Of a stretch of DNA of 45,940 nt, positions 35,185 to 44,123 are shown in pieces. Source of the stretch: Steroidobacteraceae bacterium (GTDB lineage: Bacteria > Pseudomonadota > Gammaproteobacteria > Steroidobacterales > Steroidobacteraceae); NCBI GenBank assembly GCA_019634915.1, contig JAHCAN010000021.1, positions 1-45,940 of the forward strand. The letters are read 5' to 3'. Each line of letters starts with the position of its first letter. The stretch's first letter is position 1. The position numbers and the translations under genes are program-made. Below the pieces are notes generated by a model. The model ran no database searches, was not told where the DNA came from, and worked only from the letters and a program-made list of their open reading frames with translations.

Positions 35185-36582
35185 ATGACACGCTCGTCGC
35201 TGCTGCAGGATGCGGCGCGCCGCGCCGCCCGCTACCTCGACGGCCTCGGTTCTCGGCCGGTCGCACCGCGCCCCGAAGCACTCGCCCGCCTCGCCGCGCT
35301 CGACACGCCGATGCCCGCCGGTCCGGTCGATCCGGCCGCCGTGCTGGCGCAGCTCGACGAGCTGGTCGGACCCGCGACGATGGCGATGGCCGGGCCGCGG
35401 TTCTTCGGTTTCGTGATCGGCGGCGCGCTGCCGGTCACGGTGGCCGCCAACTGGCTCGCGACGGCCTGGGACCAGAACGCGGCACTCGCGACCGTGACGC
35501 CCGGCGTGGCGCAGGTCGAGGCCGTGGCCCTGCGCTGGCTGGTCGATCTGTTCGGCCTGCCGGACTCGACCGAGGGCGCGTTCGTGACCGGCGCGACGAT
35601 GGCGAACTTCACCGCGCTCGCGGCGGCGCGCCATCGGGTACTGACGCGCGCCGGCTGGCCGGTCGAAGCCGAAGGACTGTTCGGCGCACCACCGATCACC
35701 GTGATCGTCGGCGAAGAGGCCCACCCGACGCTGCTCAAGTCGCTCGGCCTGCTCGGGCTCGGACGCCGGCGGCTCGTGCGCGTGCCGGTCGACGGCCAGG
35801 GGCGCATGCGCGCGGATCGCCTGCCGCGCATCGGGGGCCCGACGATCCTGTGCCTGCAGGCCGGCAATCTGAACACCGGCGCGTTCGATCCGCTCGCCGA
35901 GCTCTGCGCGCCAGCGCACGCCGCGGGCGCCTGGGTCCATGTCGACGGCGCCTTCGGTCTCTGGGCGCGCGCCTCGGCGCAGCTCGCACCGCTCGCCACG
36001 GGCCTCGAGCTGGCCGATTCCTGGGCCACCGATGCGCACAAATGGCTCAACGTGCCTTACGACAGCGGCATCGCTTTCGTGCGCGAGCCGGGCGTGCTGC
36101 CCGCCGCGATGGCGATCAGCGCCGAATACCTGCCGGCCGGTGACGGTGCGCGCAACCCGGCCGACTTCACGCCCGAGCTGTCGCGCCGCGCGCGCGGCGT
36201 CGACGTGTGGGCCGCGCTCGCGTCGCTCGGCACGAGCGGCATCGCCGAAATGCTCGAACGCAACTGCCGCGGTGCGCGCCGTTTCGCCGCCGGTCTCGCG
36301 GCGGCGGGCCACGAAATCCTCAACGACGTCGTGCTGAACCAGGTCCTCGTGTCCTTCGGCACGCCGGAAGTCACCGAACGCGTGATCGCCGCCGTGCAGG
36401 CCGACGGCACCTGCTGGTGCGGCCGCACCGAATGGCAGGGCCGCACCGCATTGCGCATCAGCGTGTGCTCGTGGGCGACGACCGATGCCGACGTCGAGCT
36501 CAGCCTCGAGGCGCTGCTGCGGTCGGCCGGTGCCACTCGCGATCCAGGCGCCCCGACGCCAGCCAGAACAGCGCGCCGCTGA
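35185..36582 (+). CDS. PLP-dependent group II decarboxylase-like protein
   Basis: 465 residues of the aromatic-L-amino-acid/glutamate decarboxylase family. PLP lysine is Lys286 in TDAHKWLNVPYDSG; His180 in GEEAHPTLLKS would stack on the ring and Asp254 in HVDGAFGLW bind its nitrogen. The N-terminal MAGPRFFGFVIGGALPV is typical of bacterial members annotated as aspartate aminotransferase family/PLP decarboxylase. It lies 10 bp behind the GntR regulator. The 3' end overlaps the MFS transporter gene by 83 bp in antisense. It could be a true decarboxylase or an aldehyde-forming relative; substrate unknown. Confidence 0.87.
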   Translation: MTRSSLLQDAARRAARYLDGLGSRPVAPRPEALARLAALDTPMPAGPVDPAAVLAQLDELVGPATMAMAGPRFFGFVIGGALPVTVAANWLATAWDQNAALATVTPGVAQVEAVALRWLVDLFGLPDSTEGAFVTGATMANFTALAAARHRVLTRAGWPVEAEGLFGAPPITVIVGEEAHPTLLKSLGLLGLGRRRLVRVPVDGQGRMRADRLPRIGGPTILCLQAGNLNTGAFDPLAELCAPAHAAGAWVHVDGAFGLWARASAQLAPLATGLELADSWATDAHKWLNVPYDSGIAFVREPGVLPAAMAISAEYLPAGDGARNPADFTPELSRRARGVDVWAALASLGTSGIAEMLERNCRGARRFAAGLAAAGHEILNDVVLNQVLVSFGTPEVTERVIAAVQADGTCWCGRTEWQGRTALRISVCSWATTDADVELSLEALLRSAGATRDPGAPTPARTARR

Positions 36583-37771
36583 GCAGGTAGAAGCTGCTCG
36601 CGACCAGGATCGCGTAGCGCAGCGCATCGATGCCGAAGCGTGGCGCCAGGAAATCCGACAGCGCACCGACGAACAGCGTGCCGCCGCCGATGCCGACCAG
36701 GTTGATGATGAACAGGAAGATGGCCGAGGCCGTCGCCCGCATCTGCGGCGCGACCAGGTGCTGCAGGGCCGAGTAGGTCGGGCCGGTCCAGCTCGCGCCC
36801 AGCGTCATCGGCACGCTGAACATCAGGAACGCGGCGAGCAACGACGGCGCCAGCACGCCGATCGCCAGGAACGGCGCGATCGCGGCGATCAGGATGCCCG
36901 GCACGATGCCGTAGGCTGCTTTGCGCCGAGTGCCGAGCCGGTCGCCGAGCCAGCCGCCGAGCCAGATACCGACGATGCCGAAAACCAGCGTGCCGATACC
37001 GACGAGCCATGCGGTCTGCGCCAGCGTCAGGCCGTGGCTGCGGATGAAGAAAGACGGCGTCCAGAACAGCAGCCCGTAGCCGACGATCGACGAGCTCGAG
37101 GCGGCGAAGGCGAGAAGGAAGAACGACGGCTTGCGCGCGAGCACGCGCAGCACGTCGCCGAACGAAGTCTGCGGCCCGGTCACGACCGGGCCGTCGTAGC
37201 CACCGCGCACCGGCTCGCGCACCGTGAGGCGGAAGATCGGTGTCAGCGCCAGGCCGGCGATGCCGACCGACAGGAAGGCGATGCGCCAGTCCACGGCGCT
37301 CGCGACCAGCCCGCCGAGCAGCGTACCGAGGCCGCTGCCGATCGGGATGCCGAACGAGAACACCGCGAGCGCGCGCGCACGCTGCTGCGGCGGGAAGTAG
37401 TCGCTGACGAGCGCGAAAGCGGGCGCGACGCCGCCGGCTTCACCGACCCCGACGCCGATGCGCGCGGCCAGCAGCTGCACGAACGACGCTGCCTGTCCGC
37501 ACAGCGCCGTGAAGCCGCTCCACAGCGCGAGCGCGGCGGTCATGATCCAGGTGCGGCTGCGCCGGTCGGCGAGCCGCGCGACCGGAATGCCGAGCACGGT
37601 ATAGAACAGCGCGAACGCCGTGCCGCTCATCAGCCCGAGCTGCGTGTCGGTCAGGCCGAGGTCGCGCTTGATCGGCTCGGCGAGGATGCCGACGATCACC
37701 CGATCGATGAAGTTGAACGTGTAGACGACGACCAGGATGGCAAGGACGTAGACCCGGTACGCGGTGCTCAT
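36500..37771 (-). CDS. MFS transporter
   Basis: 423 residues with about twelve membrane helices. MFS signatures are visible: the opening VYTFNFIDRVIVGILAEPIK, ARLADRRSR (loop 2-3) and LGDRLGTRRK (loop 8-9). The group with this N-terminus usually carries carboxylates or organic anions. Start set at ATG 37771 (MSTAYRVYVLA), matching how relatives begin; ATG 37783 or the far upstream GTG/ATG to 37846 add residues without family support. The last 83 bp are antisense to the decarboxylase 3' end. Confidence 0.87.
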   Translation of the reverse strand: MSTAYRVYVLAILVVVYTFNFIDRVIVGILAEPIKRDLGLTDTQLGLMSGTAFALFYTVLGIPVARLADRRSRTWIMTAALALWSGFTALCGQAASFVQLLAARIGVGVGEAGGVAPAFALVSDYFPPQQRARALAVFSFGIPIGSGLGTLLGGLVASAVDWRIAFLSVGIAGLALTPIFRLTVREPVRGGYDGPVVTGPQTSFGDVLRVLARKPSFFLLAFAASSSSIVGYGLLFWTPSFFIRSHGLTLAQTAWLVGIGTLVFGIVGIWLGGWLGDRLGTRRKAAYGIVPGILIAAIAPFLAIGVLAPSLLAAFLMFSVPMTLGASWTGPTYSALQHLVAPQMRATASAIFLFIINLVGIGGGTLFVGALSDFLAPRFGIDALRYAILVASSFYLLSGALFWLASGRLDREWHRPTAAAPRG

Positions 37772-37812
37772 CGGCCCGATCATGGCATATGCGCGATCGG
37801 GGGTCCTCCCCG

Positions 37813-37826
37813 TAGAATTGGCGCCG
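37813..37826 (+). promoter_or_regulatory. TANNNT hexamer 8 nt before the HipA-like ATG
   Basis: TAGAAT (37813-37818; five of six match the -10 consensus) then 8 nt and ATG 37827. No Shine-Dalgarno. It fits a leaderless or near-leaderless transcript of the HipA-like operon. Confidence 0.45.
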
Positions 37827-38582
37827 ATGAGAACCGTCACGGCCACCCGCTATGTCACGCCGCTGCGCGAGGGCGGCTCGCTGCCCGCGATCGTCGAGGC
37901 GGATGACGAGGGGCTGTACGTGCTCAAGTTCCGCGGCGCGGGCCAGGGCGTCAACGCACTGGTCGCGGAGCTGATCGCCGGAGAGATCGGGCGCGCCGCG
38001 GGCCTGCCGGTGCCGGAGATCGTGTTCGTCCACGTCGATGCCGAACTCGCCCGCACCGAGCCCGATCCGGAAATCCAGGACCTGATCCTCGCCAGCGCCG
38101 GACTCAATCTCGGCTTCGACTACCTGCCGGGCGCGGTGATGTTCGATCCGGTCGCCTGGCAACCGGATGGTGGGCTGGCCTCCGACATCGTGTGGTTCGA
38201 TGCCTTCGTGATGAACGTCGATCGCACGGCGCGCAATGCGAACCTGCTCGTCTGGCACCGTCAGCTGTGGCTGATCGACCATGGCGCGGCGCTCTATTTC
38301 CAGCATGACTGGCAGGGCGGCGCCGAGCGCAGCCGCGATCCGTTCCCGCGGATCCGCGACCACGTGCTGCTGCCGTTCGCCGACCAGCTGCCGGCGGCCG
38401 ATGCCAGGCTGCGCACCCGCCTGACGGCAGCCGCCTGCGCACAGGCCGTCGAACTCGTGCCGGAGGCCTGGCTGCCCGCGGGCCCGCGGCGCCGGGGATT
38501 CGCCGAATTCCTGGCACAGCGGCTCGAGTCATCGGCCACATTCGTGCAGGAGGCCGTGCGTGCACGATCCCGGCTCATATGA
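37827..38582 (+). CDS. HipA-like kinase-domain protein
   Basis: 251 residues resembling the short HipA-like kinase group rather than full-length HipA (about 440). Nucleotide-binding features: ADDEGLYVLKFRGAGQG near the N-terminus with a candidate ATP lysine, then the catalytic loop FDAFVMNVDRTARNANLL (Asp and Asn as in HipA) and LWLIDHGAALYF, where Asp would bind metal. No HipB-type antitoxin is adjacent; instead a DUF3037 gene overlaps its end, the usual partner of this group. Start ATG 37827; upstream frame to 37764 overlaps the MFS start. Role unknown; phosphotransfer plausible. Confidence 0.8.
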   Translation: MRTVTATRYVTPLREGGSLPAIVEADDEGLYVLKFRGAGQGVNALVAELIAGEIGRAAGLPVPEIVFVHVDAELARTEPDPEIQDLILASAGLNLGFDYLPGAVMFDPVAWQPDGGLASDIVWFDAFVMNVDRTARNANLLVWHRQLWLIDHGAALYFQHDWQGGAERSRDPFPRIRDHVLLPFADQLPAADARLRTRLTAAACAQAVELVPEAWLPAGPRRRGFAEFLAQRLESSATFVQEAVRARSRLI

Positions 38583-38952
38583 CTACGCGGTGATCCGCGT
38601 GGTCCCGCGGGTCGAGCGCGAGGAGTTCGTCAACGCGGGCATCATCGTGCTGTGCAGCGCGCGCGACTTCCTCGAGGCGCGCATCGAGCTCGACGAGCCG
38701 CGATTGCTGGCGCTGGCGCCCGGTGCCGACCTCGAGTCGATCCACCGCCATCTCGCGAGCATTCCGGTCATCTGCCGCGGCGGCGATGGCGCGGGCCCGA
38801 TCGGCCGCCTGTCGGCGCGCGAGCGTTTCGACTGGCTGGTCGCACCGCGCAGCACCGTCATCCAGACGTCGGTCGTGCACACCGGACGCTGCACCGATCC
38901 GGCCGCAGTCATCGAGCGACTGCTCGACACGATGGTGAGGGCGGCGAAATGA
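38560..38952 (+). CDS. DUF3037 family protein
   Basis: 130 residues, beginning MHDPGSYDYAVIRVVPRVER, with the characteristic EREEFVNAGIIVLCS motif and a C-terminal DWLVAPRSTVIQTSVVHTG. GTG 38560 has GGAGG 8 nt upstream and overlaps the HipA-like gene by 23 bp. DUF3037 proteins regularly follow HipA-like kinases; function unknown, possibly its regulator or substrate. The GNAT gene starts within its stop codon (ATGA). Confidence 0.85.
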   Translation: MHDPGSYDYAVIRVVPRVEREEFVNAGIIVLCSARDFLEARIELDEPRLLALAPGADLESIHRHLASIPVICRGGDGAGPIGRLSARERFDWLVAPRSTVIQTSVVHTGRCTDPAAVIERLLDTMVRAAK

Positions 38953-39470
38953 CCGGTTCGATCGCGATACGGCGCGCGACGATCGGTGATGCGTTCAGAC
39001 TGAGCGACATCGGCGGCGCGACCTTCACCGAGACCTTCGGTCATCTCTATCCGCCGGCGGATCTCGCGGCGTTCCTGCAGGGCGCGCATGCGCCGGATGC
39101 GTGGACCCGGCGGCTGCACGACCCGCATGTCGCGGTGTGGCTCGTCGAGGACGCCGACGGCACGACGGTCGCGTACGCCAGCGCCGGCCCCTGCAAGCTG
39201 CCGGTCGCCGATCTCGAATCGAACGCCGGCGAGCTGTTCCAGCTCTATGTGCGCGGCACGCACCATGGGCGGCAGATCGGCTCGCGCCTGCTCGGTACCG
39301 CGATCGCCTGGCTCGAGGGCCACGGCTTCGATCCGCTCTACGTCGGCGTGTGGAGCGGCAATCACGGCGCACAACGGCTGTACGCGCGCTGCGGCTTCAC
39401 GCCCCATGGCGAGTACGAGTTCCCGGTAGGCGGCCAGCGCGACCGCGAATTCATCCTGAGGCGCGCATGA
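38949..39470 (+). CDS. GNAT-family N-acetyltransferase
   Basis: 173 residues. The acetyl-CoA pyrophosphate loop is HHGRQIGSRLL (about 105-115), preceded by the strand ELFQLYVRGT and followed by GVWSGNHGAQRLYARCGFTP, typical of GNAT motif B. N-terminal start IAIRRATIGDAFRLSDIG. ATG 38949 overlaps the DUF3037 stop by 4 nt, and its own stop overlaps the aminotransferase ATG by 4 nt. Acceptor unknown. Confidence 0.88.
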   Translation: MTGSIAIRRATIGDAFRLSDIGGATFTETFGHLYPPADLAAFLQGAHAPDAWTRRLHDPHVAVWLVEDADGTTVAYASAGPCKLPVADLESNAGELFQLYVRGTHHGRQIGSRLLGTAIAWLEGHGFDPLYVGVWSGNHGAQRLYARCGFTPHGEYEFPVGGQRDREFILRRA

Positions 39471-40594
39471 GGGGCCCGCAGGTCACGCCCTTCCATGCCG
39501 GCGCGATCGCGCGGCGCGGCGCGGCGCGGCTGCGCGCCGGGCTGCCCTTCATCCCGATGCACTTCGGCCAGCCCTCGGCCGGCGCGCCGGCGGCCGCGAT
39601 CGCCGCGGCACATCGCGCGCTCGACCGCGACGCGCTCGGTTACGACGAGCTCGTCGAGCTGCGCGAGCGCATCGCCGCGTACTACGCCGACACGCACGGC
39701 CTCGCGATCGCGCCCGAACGCGTGCTGCTGACCGCGGGCGCCAGCGCCGGGCTGGTCGCGGCCTATGCCGCGATGTTCCGCCCCGGCGATCGCGTCGCGC
39801 TGCTGCGCCCCGGCTATCCCGCCTACCGCAACACGCTGTGCGCGATGCGGCTCGAACCTGTGGAGATCCGCTGCGGCGCGGAGCAGCACTACCGCCCCAC
39901 GCCCGCGCAGATCGAGGCGCTCGATCCTGCGCCCGAGGGCATCCTGCTCGCGAGCCCGGCCAATCCGACCGGCGCGATGCTCGATGCCCCCTTGCTGACC
40001 GCGCTGCTCGCGAGCTGCCGCGCGCGCCGCATCCGCGTGATCTCCGACGAGATCTACCATGGCGTCGGCTACGGGGCGCCGTTCGTCAGCGCGCTCGAGA
40101 TCGACCCGGACGCGGTCGTCATCAACAGCTTCTCGAAGCTCTACCGCATGCCCGGCTGGCGGCTCGGCTGGATGATCGTGCCCCCCGCGTGGGCAGAGCA
40201 GATCCACGTCTACCTGACCAACATGTTCCTGACGCCGTCGACGCTCGCGCAACATGCCGCGCTCGCCGCGATGGATGCCCGTGAGGACCTCGAGCACTGG
40301 GTGGCGATCTACGGGCGAAATCGCGCGCGCCTGATCGACGGGCTCGCGGCGCTCGGCATCACGCGCCTGCTGCCGCCCGATGGCGCGTTCTACCTGTATG
40401 CCGACGTCGGCCACCTGACGCAGGACAGCATGCAGTTCTGCCTGCGCGCGGTCGACGAAATCGGGGTCGGCCTCGCGCCCGGCATCGACTTCGACCCCGA
40501 CGAGGGGCACCGCTTCGTGCGCTTCTCGTTCGCGGTCACACCCGCGGAAATCGACCGCGCGCTCGAACTGCTCGCCGGCTGGCTGCCGCGCTGA
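39467..40594 (+). CDS. Class I/II aminotransferase
   Basis: 375-residue fold-type I PLP aminotransferase. Motifs: LTAGASAGLVAAYAAMF (phosphate-side helix), SPANPTGAM, VISDEIYHG (Asp/Tyr to PLP) and NSFSKLYRMPGWRLGW with the Schiff-base lysine; C-terminal FVRFSFAV carries the carboxylate-binding arginine. The N-terminal PFIPMHFGQPSAGAP resembles bacterial AspC-like/MalY-related enzymes of broad specificity. Last gene of the HipA-like operon. Substrate not assignable. Confidence 0.9.
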   Translation: MRGPQVTPFHAGAIARRGAARLRAGLPFIPMHFGQPSAGAPAAAIAAAHRALDRDALGYDELVELRERIAAYYADTHGLAIAPERVLLTAGASAGLVAAYAAMFRPGDRVALLRPGYPAYRNTLCAMRLEPVEIRCGAEQHYRPTPAQIEALDPAPEGILLASPANPTGAMLDAPLLTALLASCRARRIRVISDEIYHGVGYGAPFVSALEIDPDAVVINSFSKLYRMPGWRLGWMIVPPAWAEQIHVYLTNMFLTPSTLAQHAALAAMDAREDLEHWVAIYGRNRARLIDGLAALGITRLLPPDGAFYLYADVGHLTQDSMQFCLRAVDEIGVGLAPGIDFDPDEGHRFVRFSFAVTPAEIDRALELLAGWLPR

Positions 40595-40596
40595 TA

Positions 40597-40635
40597 CGCC
40601 GGCCGCAGGTCGCAGGTCGCGCGACATCGCCGGCG
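40597..40635. terminator. Weak hairpin in the convergent gap
   Basis: CGCCGGC (40597-40603) and GCCGGCG (40629-40635) can pair around a 25-nt loop that holds a direct repeat of GCAGGTC and the palindrome GTCGCGCGAC. It fills the 42-bp gap between two convergent genes. The loop is long and there is no T tract, so this is a guess. Confidence 0.25.
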
Positions 40636-40636
40636 A

Positions 40637-43219
40637 TCACTTCCTCATCAGTTCCCGCAGCCCGCCGGCAATCAGCGTCGAGACATCGTAGAGCGCGCGC
40701 GCGAGCTGCAGGCCGCCCGGCGTGGCGAGGTACCGCGGCTCCCACACCGGCGCGAATTTCTCCTTGTAGCGGCGCAGGCCCTCGAAGTTGTAGAAGGCCT
40801 CGCCGTGGCGGTAGAGAAAATCGCCCATGCGGTGCCACAGCGGCGCGAGACTGCGCGCCTCGAGGCCCGACAGCGGCGCCATGCCGAGATTGAACCACCG
40901 GTAGCCCTGCTCGCGGGCCCACAGCATCAGCTCCACGAACAGGTAATCCATCGTGCCGGCGGGCGCGTCGCGGCCGAAACGCATCAGGTCGATCGACAGC
41001 TCCTCGCGCGTCGCGGTCGGCCACAGGTTCGCGAACGCGACCACACGGCCATCGATGCGCACGACCGCAAGCGGGAAACGGCACAGGTATTCCTCGGCGA
41101 ACGCGCCGAGCGAGAAGCCCTTCTCGGCGGTCGCCTTCGATTCGAGCCAGTCCGCCGAGACTGCGCGCAGGGCCGGCAACAGCGGCCCGAATCCGCCGGC
41201 CGGCAGCACCTCGAAGCTCGAGCCGCTGCGCCCGGCCCGGCTGCGCGCGTGGCGCAGCTCGGAGCGCGCGCTGCCCTGCAGGTTGAAATCCGTGAGCGCG
41301 ACCCGCGCCTCCTCGCCGATCTTGGCCAGCGACAGGCCGAGATCCACGTACAGCGGCAGGTTCGCGGCGCTCACCTGGTAGAACACTGCGCTGCCGCCGT
41401 GCCGGTCGACCAGCTCGCGGAAGGTCCAGACGAGATCCTCGCGCTGCGCCGGTGCGCCGACCGGATCGCCGAGCGCGATCCAGCTGCGCCCCGCGACCTG
41501 GTACATCAGGAAGGCGTCAGCCGTGTCGTGAAAGAGGATCCGCTTGTCGCCGATCAGCGCGGCGTTGGCGAGACTCGTATCGGCCTGGCGCAACGCGGCG
41601 TCGATGCGCGCGACGTCGTTCGCCTGCGGGACGTGCGGCTCGGCCGGCGCCGGTCGCAGCAGGCTCGATGCGACCAGCGCGGCGAGCAGCACGATCACCG
41701 CGAGCGAGGCGCGCAGCATGCGCGGCGCATCGCCGTGCATCGCGAAGGTCCACCACAGGTCGTGCGAATAAGGCACGTGGCGGTTCGCGAACAGCCCGAC
41801 CCACAGCGACAGCGCGACGATGATCGCGATGCTCGCGAGCCAGCCCGGCGTGAAACGCTGGCTCATCAGCGAGGCCGGACGATGGAACGCGGGCCGTGAC
41901 AGGTAGGTGACGAGCAGCACGAGGCCGAGGAAGGCGGCTTCCTCGTAATCGAAACCCTTCAGCAGCGAGGCGGCGATGCCGGCGGCGAGCAGGCCGCAGG
42001 TCAGATGCCAGGCCGCGTTCAGGCGCAGGAACAGTCCGCGCGCGAGCACCAGCAGGCCCACGCCGAGCACGCTGCCGGCCAGATGCGACAGCTCGAGCAG
42101 CGGCAACGGCACGATCCGGCGCAGCTCGTGCAGGCGCGCATCGAGCGCGGGCGTCGCGCCCGACAGCAGCAGGACCGCGCCGGCCACGAACACCAGCACG
42201 CCGATCAGCTGCGGCGCGATCGGCCGCAGCAGCGGCGTGATCCAGTTGCCCGCGGTACGGCGCAACAGTGCGAGCCGCGCGCGCTGCATGTACAGTTCGT
42301 GCAGCAGCAGTGCGAACGCGGCGAGCGCGAGCGGCGCGAGGTAGTAGATCCCGCGGTAGGCGAGCAGCGCGCCGAGCAGCTGAGGCGCCGGCACGCCGGG
42401 CAGCGCGAGCAGCAGGATCGCCTCGAACACGCCGAGCCCGCCCGGGACCTGGCTCAGCACGCCGCCGACGATGCCGAGCGCGTAGACGCCGGCGAAGGTG
42501 GCGAAATCGAGGCCCGCCGAGTCCGGCAGCAATACCCACAACACCGCGGCGGCGACCGACAGGTCGACGACCCCGACCACCAGCTGCGCACTGGCGAGCC
42601 GCGCACCGGGCGCGCGCACTTCCCAGGAGCCGATGCGCAGCGGCCGGCGCGCGAACGCCGCCCAGCCGGCATAGGCGAGGACGAGTGCGAGCAGCGCCGC
42701 ACCGAGCGCCTGCAGCCACGTCCGTTCGAGATGCAGCGCCGTGGCGCCCGGCACCGCGAGCAGGGACGCGACGCCCGCGAGCACGCCGAGGCCGAGCCCG
42801 GTCGTCAACGCACAGAACGAAGCGATCGTCGCGACATCGATCGCGGTCAGGCCCTGCGTCGAATACATCCGGTAACGCACCGCGCTGCCGGTGAAGGCCG
42901 CGAGGCTCATGTTGTGGCCGAAGGCGTAGGCGATGAAGGACGTCAGGGCGGTACGCCGGTACGAGACCGGCTTGCCGACGTAGCGCACGCCGAGCCAGTC
43001 GTACAGCGTCAGCAGGCTGTAGCTGAGCGCGGTGAGCGCCGCGGCGGCGAGCAGCTTCGCCGGTGCGATCGCACGCAGCTCGGCGGCGATGTCGTGCACG
43101 CGATAACGCGCGAGCACGTGGTGCACGACCCAGACGACCAGCGCGAAGGCGAGCACCGACACGAGCGGCGCAAGCCAGCGGCGCCATGCGGCGACGGAAC
43201 CGGCGGGCAGGAACGACAT
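40637..43219 (-). CDS. mprF: Bifunctional lysylphosphatidylglycerol flippase/synthetase
   Basis: 860 residues. The N-terminal ~510 residues are a many-helix membrane domain of the flippase type (LPG_synthase_TM), with the typical FIAYAFGHNMSLAAFTGSAV and SQVPGGLGVFEAILLLALPG segments. The C-terminal ~330 residues are the cytoplasmic DUF2156 aminoacyl transferase, with FHDTADAFLMYQVAGRSWIA, MDYLFVELMLWAREQGYRWF and FNLGMAPLSG. It transfers lysine (or alanine) from tRNA to phosphatidylglycerol and flips the product, lowering surface charge and raising resistance to cationic peptides. ATG 43219; divergent from the YjbR gene. Confidence 0.93.
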   Translation of the reverse strand: MSFLPAGSVAAWRRWLAPLVSVLAFALVVWVVHHVLARYRVHDIAAELRAIAPAKLLAAAALTALSYSLLTLYDWLGVRYVGKPVSYRRTALTSFIAYAFGHNMSLAAFTGSAVRYRMYSTQGLTAIDVATIASFCALTTGLGLGVLAGVASLLAVPGATALHLERTWLQALGAALLALVLAYAGWAAFARRPLRIGSWEVRAPGARLASAQLVVGVVDLSVAAAVLWVLLPDSAGLDFATFAGVYALGIVGGVLSQVPGGLGVFEAILLLALPGVPAPQLLGALLAYRGIYYLAPLALAAFALLLHELYMQRARLALLRRTAGNWITPLLRPIAPQLIGVLVFVAGAVLLLSGATPALDARLHELRRIVPLPLLELSHLAGSVLGVGLLVLARGLFLRLNAAWHLTCGLLAAGIAASLLKGFDYEEAAFLGLVLLVTYLSRPAFHRPASLMSQRFTPGWLASIAIIVALSLWVGLFANRHVPYSHDLWWTFAMHGDAPRMLRASLAVIVLLAALVASSLLRPAPAEPHVPQANDVARIDAALRQADTSLANAALIGDKRILFHDTADAFLMYQVAGRSWIALGDPVGAPAQREDLVWTFRELVDRHGGSAVFYQVSAANLPLYVDLGLSLAKIGEEARVALTDFNLQGSARSELRHARSRAGRSGSSFEVLPAGGFGPLLPALRAVSADWLESKATAEKGFSLGAFAEEYLCRFPLAVVRIDGRVVAFANLWPTATREELSIDLMRFGRDAPAGTMDYLFVELMLWAREQGYRWFNLGMAPLSGLEARSLAPLWHRMGDFLYRHGEAFYNFEGLRRYKEKFAPVWEPRYLATPGGLQLARALYDVSTLIAGGLRELMRK

Positions 43220-43266
43220 CGGGCGTATGGTGCCATGACCGATGGCGGCGGCGGGCCACCGTGCGC

Positions 43267-43281
43267 TAACCTGTCGGCCTG
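43267..43281 (+). promoter_or_regulatory. TANNNT hexamer 9 nt before the YjbR ATG
   Basis: TAACCT (43267-43272) then 9 nt and ATG 43282, no Shine-Dalgarno. Candidate -10 of a leaderless or near-leaderless transcript in the 62-bp divergent gap with mprF. Confidence 0.35.
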
Positions 43282-44043
43282 ATGGCCCGGGACATCGCCT
43301 CTGCCGTGCGGGAAATCTGCCTCTCGTTTCCGCAGGCCGAACAGTTCCTCTCGCACGGCTCGCCGAATTTCCGCGTGCGCGGCAAGACCTTTGCCTCCTA
43401 TATCGTCAACCACCACGGCGACGGCCGCATCGCGCTGTGGCTGAACTCGCCCGCAGGCGCGCAGGACTTCCATACGCGCGACGAACCGCGGTATTTCTTC
43501 GTCCCGCCCTACGTCGGCCCGCGCGGCTGGCTCGGCGTGCAGCTCGACAAGGGGCTTGCCTGGCCACGCGTCGCCGCGCTCGTGCGCGATGCGTACGTGA
43601 AAGTGGCGCCGAAGAGCCTCACGGCGCAGCTCGGCCGCACGATCGAGATCACGCCGCCGACCCGGGTACCGGACGCGAGCGCGCGCAACCCGCTGCTGGC
43701 GCCGGCCGCGCGGCGCACGATCGACCGGTTGCGCGCCCTCTGTCTCGCGCTGCCGGAGGTCGTCGAAGGCGAACAGTTCGGGCATCCGGTATGGCGCGCC
43801 GGAAAACGCTCGTTCGCCGCCGCCTACGATCACGGACGGGGGCTGCGGTTCGCATTCTGGGTCGGCGTCGACCGCCAGGGACTGCTGGCGACGGACGAGC
43901 GTTACTCGATCCCGATGTATCTCGGGCACGTCGGCTGGATCGAGCTCGACGTCCTCAAGGGCTGCGTGGAACGCGAGCTGCGCGCGCTCGCGCTCGACAG
44001 CTACCGGCACTTCGCGCTGAAGCGCATGCTCGCGGCGCTCTGA
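43282..44043 (+). CDS. Tandem MmcQ/YjbR-like protein
   Basis: 253 residues containing two copies of the MmcQ/YjbR fold, which resembles CyaY-like double-wing structures. Copy 1 spans about 5-120 (REICLSFPQAEQFLSHGSPN, later YVGPRGWLGVQLD); copy 2 spans about 140-250 (LRALCLALPEVVEGEQFGHP, later YLGHVGWIELDV). The usual protein is a single domain of about 115-120 residues, so this is an internal duplication or fusion. Biochemical function of the family is not established. Starts at ATG 43282. Confidence 0.85.
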   Translation: MARDIASAVREICLSFPQAEQFLSHGSPNFRVRGKTFASYIVNHHGDGRIALWLNSPAGAQDFHTRDEPRYFFVPPYVGPRGWLGVQLDKGLAWPRVAALVRDAYVKVAPKSLTAQLGRTIEITPPTRVPDASARNPLLAPAARRTIDRLRALCLALPEVVEGEQFGHPVWRAGKRSFAAAYDHGRGLRFAFWVGVDRQGLLATDERYSIPMYLGHVGWIELDVLKGCVERELRALALDSYRHFALKRMLAAL

Positions 44044-44123
44044 CCGCGGCGCGCTGCGCCCGGCCGTGACTCCCGCGCGACGAACCGTTTGTCCGCCGCG
44101 GCACGCAGACGCGATCGCGGCGC

